Positions 1 through 8,625 of a DNA stretch of 64,000 bases are shown here, piece by piece. The first letter of the stretch is position 1, and each line of letters starts with the position of its first letter. The notes beneath the pieces are model-generated. The model saw only the letters and a program-made list of their open reading frames with translations, was not told where the DNA came from and ran no database searches. This stretch comes from Candidatus Latescibacterota bacterium (lineage in GTDB: Bacteria > Latescibacterota > UBA2968), in contig JAJEDY010000083.1 in NCBI GenBank assembly GCA_022821275.1, positions 124,001 through 188,000 of the forward strand, written 5' to 3'. Position numbers and translations under genes: made by a program.

Positions 1-478
1 ACAAGCCGTGATCCCAGTCGTGATAATATTCGGCTTCGGCGTACACAACATCGCCAAACGCGCCTTCTCGGAATCGCTGCCGACAGTAAATCACTGCTGG
101 ATAGTAGTAACTCGTTTCACCGAGCATATAGATATTACCCGTTTCCCGCACAGCTTTGACAATAGCGCGAAGTTCGTCGAGTAATATGCCCGGTGGCACG
201 GCTGAATAGACGTGTTTACCCGCGCGGAGTGCTTGTGCTGCCTGCGGCCCGTGCAACCAGTTCTGGGTAAAAAGCGCGATAGCATCAACATCGGTATCAC
301 ACAGATTATCGAGAGAAGGCGACGTCTGCACAATCCCGTGTTTTTCAGAGTTACTCCGGCGTTTTTCCTCATCCAGATCGCATAGAACGACCTGATCCAC
401 ATCTGGATGCGCATTGAACAGGGGGATAAAACCCTGTGCAAATGCCCCCACGCCAACTATGCCGAGACGAATGCCCAT
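1..478 (-). CDS. Gfo/Idh/MocA family oxidoreductase, C-terminus outside window
   Basis: Translation from the ATG at 478 gives 159 residues that run off the left edge, so only the NAD(P)-binding half is visible. It opens with the Rossmann fingerprint GIVGVGAFAQG and has an acidic residue at the end of the second strand (LCDLDEEK). The usual EKP motif of the family is replaced here by SAVPPG after the GKHVY strand, so the catalytic lysine normally found there is absent. Family members oxidise or reduce sugars, inositols and related polyols. The gene lies 13 bp after the zinc dehydrogenase on the same strand and is probably the last visible gene of a three-gene operon. Confidence 0.85.
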   Translation of the reverse strand, partial: MGIRLGIVGVGAFAQGFIPLFNAHPDVDQVVLCDLDEEKRRSNSEKHGIVQTSPSLDNLCDTDVDAIALFTQNWLHGPQAAQALRAGKHVYSAVPPGILLDELRAIVKAVRETGNIYMLGETSYYYPAVIYCRQRFREGAFGDVVYAEAEYYHDWDHGL

Positions 479-491
479 GGAACCTGCCTTT

Positions 492-1517
492 TTATTTTAC
501 GAGATGCACTTTGACACAGCCGGATTCTTTATCAGCAGCGGTGTGAAAAGCTTCCGCGATATCGGCAAAGGGATAACGGTGGGTGACGAGTTTCGTAGCT
601 TGTACGCGCCCAGAGGTAATAAGATCAATAGCGACATCAAAATCTGTACGCATGCCACTGAAACCGTAGCAATTGGAACCAGTGATATTGACTTCAGACC
701 AGACAATCGAACGCAAGTCAACCTCGAGAGGTTTGAAGTAACCGGCCACGAGAACGATCATCGCATGACGGCGCGATATAGCGATGGAATCATCGAAGTT
801 CTGCGCGGTACCCACAGTTTCGATAACGGCGTCATATCCCAGGCCATCGGTGAGATCTTTAACCACATCCTTCACATCGGTCGTCGTGATATCGACGACG
901 TGATCTGCGCCGAGGTCGCGCGCGAGGTCGGCCTGCTGCGGATATTTGGTGGTGATAAGCGTTTCGCGCACACCAATAGCTTTGGCAACTGCCAGACAGA
1001 GTTGACCAATTGTTCCCCCACCGATCACGGCGACCCGATCCTGGTAAGACGCTTTTGCCTGCGCGAGTGCGCGATGTGCCACAGCGAGAGGCTCTACAAG
1101 CGCACCCTGTTCAAAAGTCATATCGGGCAATTTGAAGACACTATTTTTGTGTGCGGTTGTGTATTCGGCAAAACCACCATGAGATTCGCCCGAAAACCAC
1201 TTGCGATTGGCGCAGTGGTTGTAGCGGCCTGTAATGCAGTAGTGGCAGGTACCGCAATGCGAAAAACATTCGGCAGTAACCAGATCCCCTACCTCAATGC
1301 CCGTAACGCCCTCGCCAACTTCGGCAACCGTGCCACACAACTCGTGCCCCGCGGCGCGTTCGAGCGAGGGTTTCCACTCGCCAAAATAATTGTGCAAATC
1401 GCTACCGCAGATGCCAGAACTCCTCGTCTGCAGGGTGATATAACCCGGTGCCGGGGGCGTGTATTCAACATCTCGCCATTCGATTTCGCGGATACCTTTG
1501 TAAAGTGCTGCTTTCAT
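492..1517 (-). CDS. Zinc-dependent medium-chain alcohol/polyol dehydrogenase
   Basis: The 341-residue protein is a full-length MDR dehydrogenase of the sorbitol/threonine dehydrogenase type. Visible are the catalytic zinc ligands Cys37 (GICGSD) and His58-Glu59 (GHEL), the structural zinc cluster Cys88, Cys91, Cys94 and Cys102, and the Rossmann motif GGGTIGQ near residue 166. It should oxidise a secondary alcohol of a sugar or amino-acid derivative with NAD. An AGGAG site precedes the ATG. It sits 24 bp downstream of a sialate esterase and 13 bp upstream of a Gfo/Idh dehydrogenase, which points to carbohydrate catabolism; the substrate cannot be read from the sequence. Confidence 0.9.
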   Translation of the reverse strand: MKAALYKGIREIEWRDVEYTPPAPGYITLQTRSSGICGSDLHNYFGEWKPSLERAAGHELCGTVAEVGEGVTGIEVGDLVTAECFSHCGTCHYCITGRYNHCANRKWFSGESHGGFAEYTTAHKNSVFKLPDMTFEQGALVEPLAVAHRALAQAKASYQDRVAVIGGGTIGQLCLAVAKAIGVRETLITTKYPQQADLARDLGADHVVDITTTDVKDVVKDLTDGLGYDAVIETVGTAQNFDDSIAISRRHAMIVLVAGYFKPLEVDLRSIVWSEVNITGSNCYGFSGMRTDFDVAIDLITSGRVQATKLVTHRYPFADIAEAFHTAADKESGCVKVHLVK

Positions 1518-1541
1518 TTCTATCTCCTGTAGAGGTGGGAC

Positions 1542-3068
1542 TTACTGTCGGTCGGCAGTGATACCGCGCCAGTCATCCGTGCGAAATGGCGATGCCGGCA
1601 AACCTGCCCCATTGTACAAATTGCAAATCGGATTGTCTGCCCAGGCGTATCGGACAGCAATGGGCTGCTGCACATCTTTACTCCAGACCAGCACATCGTC
1701 GCCATCAATCTTTGCCTCTGCCCAGACAAATTTGCGATCTTGCCCTGCAATCGCAAAACCTTTGAGCACATCACCTTTGGCTTTTAAACCGCCATACGCA
1801 TGATCAAATTGCAGGCGAATTTTGCCTTCTTCAACCGCCATAGACCGATAAATGGGACCAGAATGCGGTTGATCCATATCATAGACCATAGCTTCTGCAC
1901 CCAGAGCCAGACGCAATCCGACATCCTGTTTATTCTTCGGGTGAATATCGTCTGCCTCGCCAATATCAATCGCCACAGCCATACCAGTATTGGGCAATGA
2001 AAGCGTCATCAATTGCGCCTCGCGCAATTCAGCCCAGGCACTTTCCTCTGGATTTTCCACTACCTGTCTGAAATTGGCGAGCTGTACAAAGAAAAAAGGA
2101 AATGCCCCCTGCCCCCAACTCGACCGCCAGTCCTGAATCATCGCCGGAAACAACGCGCGATATTGATACGCGCGACCAGCATTTGATTCTCCCTGATACC
2201 AGATCGCACCTCGAATACCATAGGGAACGAGAGGCGCGATCATCCCGTTGTAGAGCACAGATGGGCGATGGGGATGATTCGGACCGCGCGGCGCTCGCGG
2301 GCGGCGTTGCCCCAAAGCGCGCAAGCTATCGGTATTAGCACGCCACACTGCGAGTCTGGCCTGGAATCTCTCCTGAGCTTCTGGATAAGCTGCGATGTGT
2401 TCTGCCCAGCGTTTGCCCAGTGGCGCATACTCCGGTATGGCTTGAAGCGCGGGCAATGACGTCCAGGCTTCAGCCGGTGTGCCTCCCCAGGATGTATTGA
2501 TAAGACCAATGGGCACATTTAAAGACTTGTGCAGGCGGCGCCCAAAATAATAGGCCACCGCAGAAAAATTGCCCACACTACTCGTATCGCATACACTCCA
2601 TGTGCCCTCAACATCTTGCGCGGGCCTTTGAGCGGCACTGCGTTTAACCGTAAAAAGCCTGATATTGGGATAATCCGCCGCTTTGATTTCCTCCTCCGGA
2701 CTTTGAGAACGCCTGACAGTCCAGGCCATATTGGATTGTCCCGAGCAAACCCAGACCTCCCCCACCATCACATTGTTAAAAGTGATGACATTCTCACCGC
2801 GTACGGTGAGTTGATACGGGCCTCCCGCTTCCATAGGACTCAGGTGAATCTGCCATGTACCCCCTGCATCTGCTGTGGTCGTCACGCGCTGGGTATCTAA
2901 CTCAATGGTAATCTCTTCATTGGCACTGGCATTTCCCCACACGGATATTGCAATTTGCCGCTGCAACACCATGTTATCTGAAAAAATCGCGGGCAGAGAA
3001 ACATCTGCGAGAATGGGATAGGGAAGCAATAACAGCAGGGCGACAATGAATTTGCTGATAGTAGTCAT
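1542..3068 (-). CDS. Sialate O-acetylesterase-like SGNH hydrolase, secreted
   Basis: This 508-residue protein starts with a signal peptide (hydrophobic run at residues 7-20, cleavage likely after ILA). The catalytic serine lies in GQSNM (110-114), the second conserved block is IWYQGESN (289-296), and the acid/base pair is in DDIHP, with His376. This is the family 9-O-acetylsialate esterase/carbohydrate acetylesterase fold; it removes acetyl groups from glycans in the periplasm or outside the cell. It leads an operon with two sugar-type dehydrogenases. An AAAGGATG ribosome site precedes the ATG. Substrates in bacteria range from sialic acid to acetylated xylan, so the exact substrate is open. 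Confidence 0.88.
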   Translation of the reverse strand: MTTISKFIVALLLLLPYPILADVSLPAIFSDNMVLQRQIAISVWGNASANEEITIELDTQRVTTTADAGGTWQIHLSPMEAGGPYQLTVRGENVITFNNVMVGEVWVCSGQSNMAWTVRRSQSPEEEIKAADYPNIRLFTVKRSAAQRPAQDVEGTWSVCDTSSVGNFSAVAYYFGRRLHKSLNVPIGLINTSWGGTPAEAWTSLPALQAIPEYAPLGKRWAEHIAAYPEAQERFQARLAVWRANTDSLRALGQRRPRAPRGPNHPHRPSVLYNGMIAPLVPYGIRGAIWYQGESNAGRAYQYRALFPAMIQDWRSSWGQGAFPFFFVQLANFRQVVENPEESAWAELREAQLMTLSLPNTGMAVAIDIGEADDIHPKNKQDVGLRLALGAEAMVYDMDQPHSGPIYRSMAVEEGKIRLQFDHAYGGLKAKGDVLKGFAIAGQDRKFVWAEAKIDGDDVLVWSKDVQQPIAVRYAWADNPICNLYNGAGLPASPFRTDDWRGITADRQ

Positions 3069-3924
3069 GATTTCATCCTTTGCATAAAATTGGCAATAGT
3101 AGCGACAGAGCCATGATAAAGTGGGATTCTACATTGCACAAGTCGGAATTGTTCCTTAGCCTTGCGTTTTTCCCAATAGCAACTTATTTTGTCGGATGAT
3201 TTGTTGATCCATTTTCGCAAGGAGCAAAGGACATGGTCGCGCTGGCAGAACCCGCGCGACGCACCGCAAAACTGCTGGGAAAATATATGAAAAATTTCAC
3301 TCGTTAGTGGAAGCCCCGTCCTTTGGGCGTGGTCAGAGGCAATCGGCTGTGCCGTTTTTTGGTGTAGAATTACTGATGTATGAGTATTATTTTAGAGACT
3401 TTTGTCATAGTCCATCCAAAGGCACTCTCGTAGTAGGGGAGCAAACGGTTCGGCGGTGGGACACAGGTCTTTTATCCTCTCTGGTGACGTTAGTGGAGAG
3501 GCGGGTCTATCTGGTGTGCGGTGCAATGGGTTGCTGTCTTGCACCGGACAGATTCGAGGGGCACAGTTAGGGGTCATACCACCCAAACCTGCGGTCGCAA
3601 CCCGCTGCTGTCAACTGCCCTGAAGTCCCGACATACGCAAGAGTGGCTTTCTATGCCCTTGTTCGGATATTTGCGTTTCTCTCCAACAAGTGGGTATTGC
3701 ACAAGGAGAGGTGTCAGGGACAAGTCACCGCCTCTGGCGGTGGTCGTTGACCTATAACGAAACCCCCGACGATACGCACAACACGATATGGTACACAGCC
3801 TTGCCGTCCATTTTCGATTTTTTTGACGCACATGGACGAAAGGTGGGAAGTGTGAAGATGTGCTCACTGCGATTTCCATTAACTGGATTACGAGAGTACC
3901 AAACCAATTAAAAGGAGGTATCTT
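3069..3924. other. Gene-poor 856-bp gap with mobile-element debris
   Basis: No convincing long gene is present. A 24-codon open frame at 3233-3307 (ATG with AAGGAG upstream, starting MVALAEPARR) stops directly before an IS-like hairpin and could be the 5' stub of a gene cut by an insertion. From about 3306 to 3756 the plus strand carries two hairpins of the type that ends IS200/IS605 elements, with fragments of open frame in changing phases between them. A long antisense frame at 3574-4401 overlaps the DUF262 gene and has no family features; I do not regard it as coding. Confidence 0.5.
3306..3756 (+). mobile_element. Possible decayed IS200/IS605-type right-end sequences
   Basis: Two hairpins resemble the right ends of tnpB-carrying elements. 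The first (3314-3332) pairs CCCCGTCC with GGGCGTGG around a TTT loop, with one mismatch, and is preceded by AAG. The second (3726-3742) is a perfect 7-bp stem CACCGCC/GGCGGTG around TCT and is followed by GTTGAC. No intact transposase frame remains. The call rests on resemblance to remembered element ends; no alignment was run. If right, at least one element inserted and decayed here next to the restriction-type gene. Confidence 0.35.
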
Positions 3925-5682
3925 TTGGAAAATGGACAAAAAACGATCAGAGAGTTGTTCGATGGCAGTAAAATTTTTAACATCCCACAGTATCAGCGGG
4001 CTTACGCTTGGGAAGAACAACAACTCAACGATTTCGTCGATGACATAAAAAATCAAAAAAAAGACAAAGATTACTTTTTTGGCACTATACTCTTTCAAGA
4101 AAAGGGAATAGTGGATAGTTTTGACAACATTGACATTGTAGATGGACAACAGCGCATCACAACACTCATCATTTTTATGAAAATACTTCTTGATCAGCTT
4201 CAGCTTAAAAAGCGGGGATATGAGATTGAGAGGTTGAAAGACAGATATATTCAGATTTATGACGAGCCCAAACTCCGCGTTTTGCAGGACGATAACGACT
4301 TTTTTAGATCCTACATCTTGCAGGATAACTCGTTCTCTAATGGTAATGTGAGAACTCCTTCTCAAAAACGGCTGCTTGATGCAAAAAATTACCTTCGTCA
4401 ACGACTGAAGAAATATACGCCTGAAATTTTACAAGAATTTAAGGACAAAATCGAGCGCACAAAGGTCTTGACCTATTCAGTTGAGGATGCTGCTGAGGCA
4501 ACCTTGATCTTTGAAACGACCAATGATCGCGGCAAATCGCTGACCAATTTGGAGAAAACCAAAAGTTTCTTGATGTACAAGACTTACCTTGCATCTGACA
4601 ATCCGGAGGACCGTCTCAATACCCTCCAAAGTCGGTTTGGCGAAATCTACCGCGACTATGAGACAATCAAAAATCGGGTAGAGGAAAATTCAATTTTGCA
4701 GTACCACTTCATCGCTTTTGAAAAATGGAATGACAGGAGTGAGTATCAGAACTATGTTCAAACTCTCAAGAATAAGGTGCATAAACTTGTCAATGACAAT
4801 AGAAATAGATCAGAGGCAAAGATTTTCATGGACAGGTACAGCCACGAATTACAGGAAAGCTTTAGAATTATGAAGGAGTTGCTTCTGAATAGAGAGCCCC
4901 ATCTCCGCGATATTTTTGTACTAAACCGTCAGGCGAATTTTTATCCCTTGCTTATCAAAGCCTACAAACAAGACAACTCAGAAGGGAAGCAAAATTTCAA
5001 ACGAGTTGTTCAATTGGTAGAGATTATTTGCTTCCGTGTCTTCGGTATTCGGAGGCGTCGCCCAATTACGGGGCGTGAGTATCTTGCCAGAAGGGCCAGG
5101 GACTTTAATGGTAATTTCGGGGATCTGATCAATCATCTCAAGGGGTTTGTTGACTCGTACTGCAATAACGACGAATTTGGTCGCTATCTTTCGTCGCCTA
5201 ACTTTCACAATGAGGTAGATCGTAATAATCAGAATTATCTCTTTTGGAAATACGAAAATCACCTCAGAACGAAAGAGCAACCGATCTTTTCTGAAATGTC
5301 CTACGATGAGTTTTCTAACCGTGATTCTCGGACAAAGTTCTCAATTGAGCATATCATCCCTCAAAATCCTAACGAGAACAAGGTTACTATAGAAGGCTCT
5401 GAATCAATCCTGCCAGAGATAAGCAAAGATTTTCAGGAGATATATCTTCATTGTATTGGAAATTTGACAATTGATCCGAAATCTGCGAATAGCAGCAAGT
5501 TGAATCGTCCCTTCGAGTACAAAGATCAAAATTATTTCCGTAAAGCCCCTCTTAAGACGCAAAATGAGTTGAGTGATTTCCTCAACCAAGAAACAGGGCA
5601 ATGGGATCAGGATTCAATAGATCAAAGAAAAGAAAAGATTTTAGAATTTGCTTTGGACTATTGGGATCATAAAAAGGTCTAA
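3925..5682 (+). CDS. GmrSD-like DUF262/DUF1524 protein (putative modification-dependent nuclease)
   Basis: The 585-residue protein carries the DUF262 (GmrS) signature at its N-terminus, with PQYQRAYAW at 21-29 and the nucleotide-site motif DGQQR at 73-77. Near the C-terminus is a DUF1524 HNH-type nuclease block, with IEHIIP around His476 and HCIGNLTI around 509-516. This is the single-chain layout of type IV enzymes that use NTP to cut modified phage DNA, although DUF262 proteins also serve other defence roles. Translation starts at TTG 3925, fixed by AAGGAGG six bases upstream. The gene is clearly more AT-rich than its neighbours and follows IS-like debris, so it was probably acquired horizontally. 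Confidence 0.8.
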   Translation: MENGQKTIRELFDGSKIFNIPQYQRAYAWEEQQLNDFVDDIKNQKKDKDYFFGTILFQEKGIVDSFDNIDIVDGQQRITTLIIFMKILLDQLQLKKRGYEIERLKDRYIQIYDEPKLRVLQDDNDFFRSYILQDNSFSNGNVRTPSQKRLLDAKNYLRQRLKKYTPEILQEFKDKIERTKVLTYSVEDAAEATLIFETTNDRGKSLTNLEKTKSFLMYKTYLASDNPEDRLNTLQSRFGEIYRDYETIKNRVEENSILQYHFIAFEKWNDRSEYQNYVQTLKNKVHKLVNDNRNRSEAKIFMDRYSHELQESFRIMKELLLNREPHLRDIFVLNRQANFYPLLIKAYKQDNSEGKQNFKRVVQLVEIICFRVFGIRRRRPITGREYLARRARDFNGNFGDLINHLKGFVDSYCNNDEFGRYLSSPNFHNEVDRNNQNYLFWKYENHLRTKEQPIFSEMSYDEFSNRDSRTKFSIEHIIPQNPNENKVTIEGSESILPEISKDFQEIYLHCIGNLTIDPKSANSSKLNRPFEYKDQNYFRKAPLKTQNELSDFLNQETGQWDQDSIDQRKEKILEFALDYWDHKKV

Positions 5683-5791
5683 GAATTACCGACACGCTAC
5701 CACCAGTCGAATAACATGTAGGCATCTATTTTTTAAATAAAGTATTGTAGATACAGAGCCTTACACCTCGCCGAAACCAGGAGAACTGATA

Positions 5792-6100
5792 ATGATTTCA
5801 GTCGTGAGCGAACAGACCGCCGAACTGGAGCAATTGTGTCTCCGTTATAGTGTGCTTAGACTTGACCTGTTCGGATCGGCCGTAACCAGCCAATACCAAC
5901 CAGAGGAAAGCGACCTTGATTTTGTGGTGGAATTCCAATCGTTACCAGAAGGTACTTATGCCGACACTTACTTCGGTCTGCTGGAAGCCCTGGAACGGCT
6001 CTTTGGTAAACCCGTGGATCTGGTAGTCGATTCAGCCATCAAGAACCCGTATTTCCGGCAATCCATTGAGGAAACCAAGAGGCTGATTTATGAGGCTTGA
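5792..6100 (+). CDS. mntA: MNT-domain nucleotidyltransferase, MntA-type antitoxin
   Basis: At 102 residues this is a minimal nucleotidyltransferase. The polymerase-beta-type signature is visible as GSA at 28-30 followed by SDLDF, with Asp41 and Asp43 as metal ligands. In characterised MntA/HepT pairs the antitoxin adds AMP units to a tyrosine of the HEPN toxin and silences it. The gene overlaps the HEPN gene by 11 bp, the usual arrangement for translational coupling. A CAGGAG site lies upstream of the ATG. It sits 109 bp behind the DUF262 nuclease gene, so both may belong to one small defence patch. Confidence 0.85.
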   Translation: MISVVSEQTAELEQLCLRYSVLRLDLFGSAVTSQYQPEESDLDFVVEFQSLPEGTYADTYFGLLEALERLFGKPVDLVVDSAIKNPYFRQSIEETKRLIYEA

Positions 6101-6431
6101 GATCAAGAAATACCTGTACGATATCCAGTACGCCATTGGGCTACTGAGAGAGTTCACTGGTGACAAGAAGTTTGCAGACTACGAGCGTGATACCATGATG
6201 CGTTCCGCGGTGGAGCGTCAGTTTGAAATCATTGGCGAAGCTATGGCGCAACTTGCAAAACTTGACCCTGCACTCGCCTCTCGTATTAGCAATTATCAAC
6301 GAATCATTTCTTTTCGCAACGTTCTTATCCATGGCTATGCCGATGTGGATAATCGGCTGGTTTGGGATGTGATTAAGACTAATCTACCAACCCTCGCCCG
6401 CGAGATTAACATTCTGCTGGAGCAAGAATGA
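6090..6431 (+). CDS. hepT: HEPN-domain RNase toxin, HepT-like (DUF86)
   Basis: The 113-residue helical protein has the complete HEPN nuclease motif R-x4-H-x-Y as RNVLIHGY, with Arg76, His81 and Tyr83. Family members cut RNA, often tRNA ends, and the motif tyrosine is the known site of modification by MntA. The start overlaps the antitoxin gene. Its TGA stop overlaps the ATG of the following amidohydrolase (ATGA at 6428-6431), which is unusual because it couples a toxin to a metabolic operon. The motif is intact, so the toxin is predicted to be active. Confidence 0.87.
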   Translation: MRLEIKKYLYDIQYAIGLLREFTGDKKFADYERDTMMRSAVERQFEIIGEAMAQLAKLDPALASRISNYQRIISFRNVLIHGYADVDNRLVWDVIKTNLPTLAREINILLEQE

Positions 6432-7495
6432 CCACTAATTTTACAGGCCTTGGCCGACCCGTTGTCGATTGCGACATTCACAATGCGTTTGCATCCCTGG
6501 AAACCCTCGTTCCATATCTGGAAGACCACTGGATCGCGTATATTCGCGAATCCCATTTTCGAGGTCCCGGCGCGAATGATTATCCTGGTGGTGCGCCCAC
6601 ATCTGCGCGGCAAGGCACGCGACCAGCAAATGGTCCCCCGGGTTCCGATCTGAGCCTGATACAAAAGCAGGTACTCGACCCCTGGGATGTGGAAGTGGGG
6701 ATCTTGGCGTGTGGCTACTGGGTGCAAAGCGTGCATAACGAAGACCTCGCAGCATCGCTTGCAACGGCAGTCAACCAGTGGCAGATCGATCACTGGCTGG
6801 AGAAAGACGCGCGTCTCCGCGCCTCATTGGTCGTACCCAGTCAGAATCCCATCCTCGCCGCACGAGAAATCGAACGCTTTGGCGATCACCCTGGCTTCGT
6901 ACAAGTAATTCTTCCGGTCCGATCCTATTCCCTGTATGGAAAAAGCGAATACAATCCGATGTACGCGGCCGCAGTCAAGCACAATCTGGCAATAGGCATT
7001 CATTTTGGTGGTGCTTCATCGCTCCCTCCTACACCCGTAGGCTGGCCTTCGACCTATATTGAAGAATGTGCAGATATGGCGCAGATTTTTCAGGCACAAG
7101 TCCTGAGCCTGATCTCCGAGGGGGCGTTTGCGCGGTTTCCCGAATTACGAGTAGTATTAATCGAAAGTGGATTTGTGTGGATGCCCGCATGGATGTGGCG
7201 CATGGACAAAGAGTGGAAGGGCCTGCGCCGAGACACCCCCTGGGTTGTGCGCCCCCCATCGGATTACGTGCGGGAACACATACGCATGACGCTACAACCG
7301 ATGGACGCACCCATAAATTCCGAACACCTGTTGCAAATGATCGGACAACTGGACTCGGATGAAATACTGATGTTTTCGACCGATTATCCGCACTGGCATT
7401 TCGACGGACCGGATGACGCCATTCCAAAAGGGCTATCCGATTCGCTACTGGAAAAAATTTTGAGAGAAAATGCACGAACGTTTTACAAATTGTGA
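6428..7495 (+). CDS. Amidohydrolase family protein (ACMSD/LigW-like TIM barrel), copy 1
   Basis: The 355-residue protein matches the amidohydrolase-2 family of metal-dependent decarboxylases and hydrolases. It shows the N-terminal metal site DCDIH (14-18), GIHFGG with His192, and the catalytic aspartate in STDYPH (Asp319). Relatives decarboxylate or hydrolyse carboxylated aromatic rings and lactones, so a role in ring breakdown is likely but the substrate is unknown. The ATG overlaps the HEPN stop. A paralogue follows after 12 bp and an HpcH/HpaI aldolase after that, suggesting consecutive steps in one pathway. Confidence 0.82.
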   Translation: MTTNFTGLGRPVVDCDIHNAFASLETLVPYLEDHWIAYIRESHFRGPGANDYPGGAPTSARQGTRPANGPPGSDLSLIQKQVLDPWDVEVGILACGYWVQSVHNEDLAASLATAVNQWQIDHWLEKDARLRASLVVPSQNPILAAREIERFGDHPGFVQVILPVRSYSLYGKSEYNPMYAAAVKHNLAIGIHFGGASSLPPTPVGWPSTYIEECADMAQIFQAQVLSLISEGAFARFPELRVVLIESGFVWMPAWMWRMDKEWKGLRRDTPWVVRPPSDYVREHIRMTLQPMDAPINSEHLLQMIGQLDSDEILMFSTDYPHWHFDGPDDAIPKGLSDSLLEKILRENARTFYKL

Positions 7496-7507
7496 GGAGA
7501 TACCGCT

Positions 7508-8611
7508 ATGGCAATGACAATGTTAGAGGAACCAAAAATCAGAAAAAAGGAAAAGCTATCGGTAATCGATTGCGATATTCACAATGTAGATGGATACCAA
7601 TCCCCCGCCACTGAGGTCTGGGTAGATTATATGCCCAGTGCGTGGAAAGATTACCATCTGAGCATTGCAGGACGCAGACGCGCAGGTTCCAATTGTCCGA
7701 GAGCTGTGCCCTTTGCCGCGAGAAACGATGCATTCCCCCCCGAGGGGCCACCGGGATCCCATCTGGGTTTTATGCAGGAACAATTGCTGGATACCTGGGA
7801 AATGGACTACGGCATATTGAATCCGCTATCGCCTGCTGGGGGGCAACAAAACCTGGAATACGGAGCGGCGATTGCACAGGCGGTTAACGAATGGCAAATA
7901 GCCGAGTGGCTTGAAAAAGATGAGCGGTTGCGCGCATCGCTCACTGTCGCGTATGAAGACGCCGATCTCGCCGTCGCTGAAATTGAACGCCTGGGCGATC
8001 ACCCGGGATTTGTACAACTGATGTTCATGGCGCGAACAATGGAACCATTGGGCCGACGTAAATACTGGAAAATTTACGAGGCAGCCGTTGACTACGACCT
8101 CCCCATCGGCATTCACTTTGGTGGCACGGGCATTGGCCCAATTACGGGTGCGGGCAAGGCTGCGCATTATATTCAGGATCACGGCGGGATGCCCATGGCA
8201 TTTCAAGCGCAGGTTACGAGCTATGTGTACGAAGGTGTCTTCGAACGATTTCCCGGTTTAAAGATCGTCCTGATCGAAGGCGGTTTTGGGTGGATAGCAC
8301 CTTTGATGTGGCGAATGGATAACTGGTACCGCAAACTCGAGATGGAGGTCCCCTATTTAAAGCGACTACCCTCGGAATATATCCGGGACCACTTCTATCT
8401 GACCACACAGCCGGTAGAAGAACCTTCAGATCCGGCGTATTTCGAGCAGATGCTGGCGCACATGGACATGGATGACAAACTGATGTTTGCGACCGATTAT
8501 CCGCACTGGGATTTTGATTCGCCCGACCAGGCACTGCGCTATGTATCGGACCGAGATGTAAAAAAACAAATTATGTCCGAGAATGCCCGGGAACTCTACG
8601 GATTGGACTGA
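7508..8611 (+). CDS. Amidohydrolase family protein (ACMSD/LigW-like TIM barrel), copy 2
   Basis: A 367-residue paralogue of the preceding gene, with DCDIH at 21-25, GIHFGG in the middle and ATDYPHWDFD near the C-terminus. The two copies keep the same order of motifs but differ in most other positions, so they are an old duplication and probably act on different intermediates. GAGGAG lies upstream of the ATG at 7508. The gene is in one operon with copy 1 (12-bp gap) and the aldolase (14-bp gap). As with copy 1, the metal-site residues are complete, so it should be active; the substrate cannot be inferred. Confidence 0.82.
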   Translation: MAMTMLEEPKIRKKEKLSVIDCDIHNVDGYQSPATEVWVDYMPSAWKDYHLSIAGRRRAGSNCPRAVPFAARNDAFPPEGPPGSHLGFMQEQLLDTWEMDYGILNPLSPAGGQQNLEYGAAIAQAVNEWQIAEWLEKDERLRASLTVAYEDADLAVAEIERLGDHPGFVQLMFMARTMEPLGRRKYWKIYEAAVDYDLPIGIHFGGTGIGPITGAGKAAHYIQDHGGMPMAFQAQVTSYVYEGVFERFPGLKIVLIEGGFGWIAPLMWRMDNWYRKLEMEVPYLKRLPSEYIRDHFYLTTQPVEEPSDPAYFEQMLAHMDMDDKLMFATDYPHWDFDSPDQALRYVSDRDVKKQIMSENARELYGLD

Positions 8612-8625
8612 ACAAGAGGTGCATA

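Noticed and set aside
414-1532. 372-residue plus-strand frame
   Set aside because: It is antisense to the zinc dehydrogenase, whose structural and catalytic residues are complete on the other strand.
3574-4401. 275-residue minus-strand open frame
   Set aside because: It overlaps the N-terminus of the DUF262 gene, has no ribosome site or family motif and is explained by AT-rich antisense sequence.
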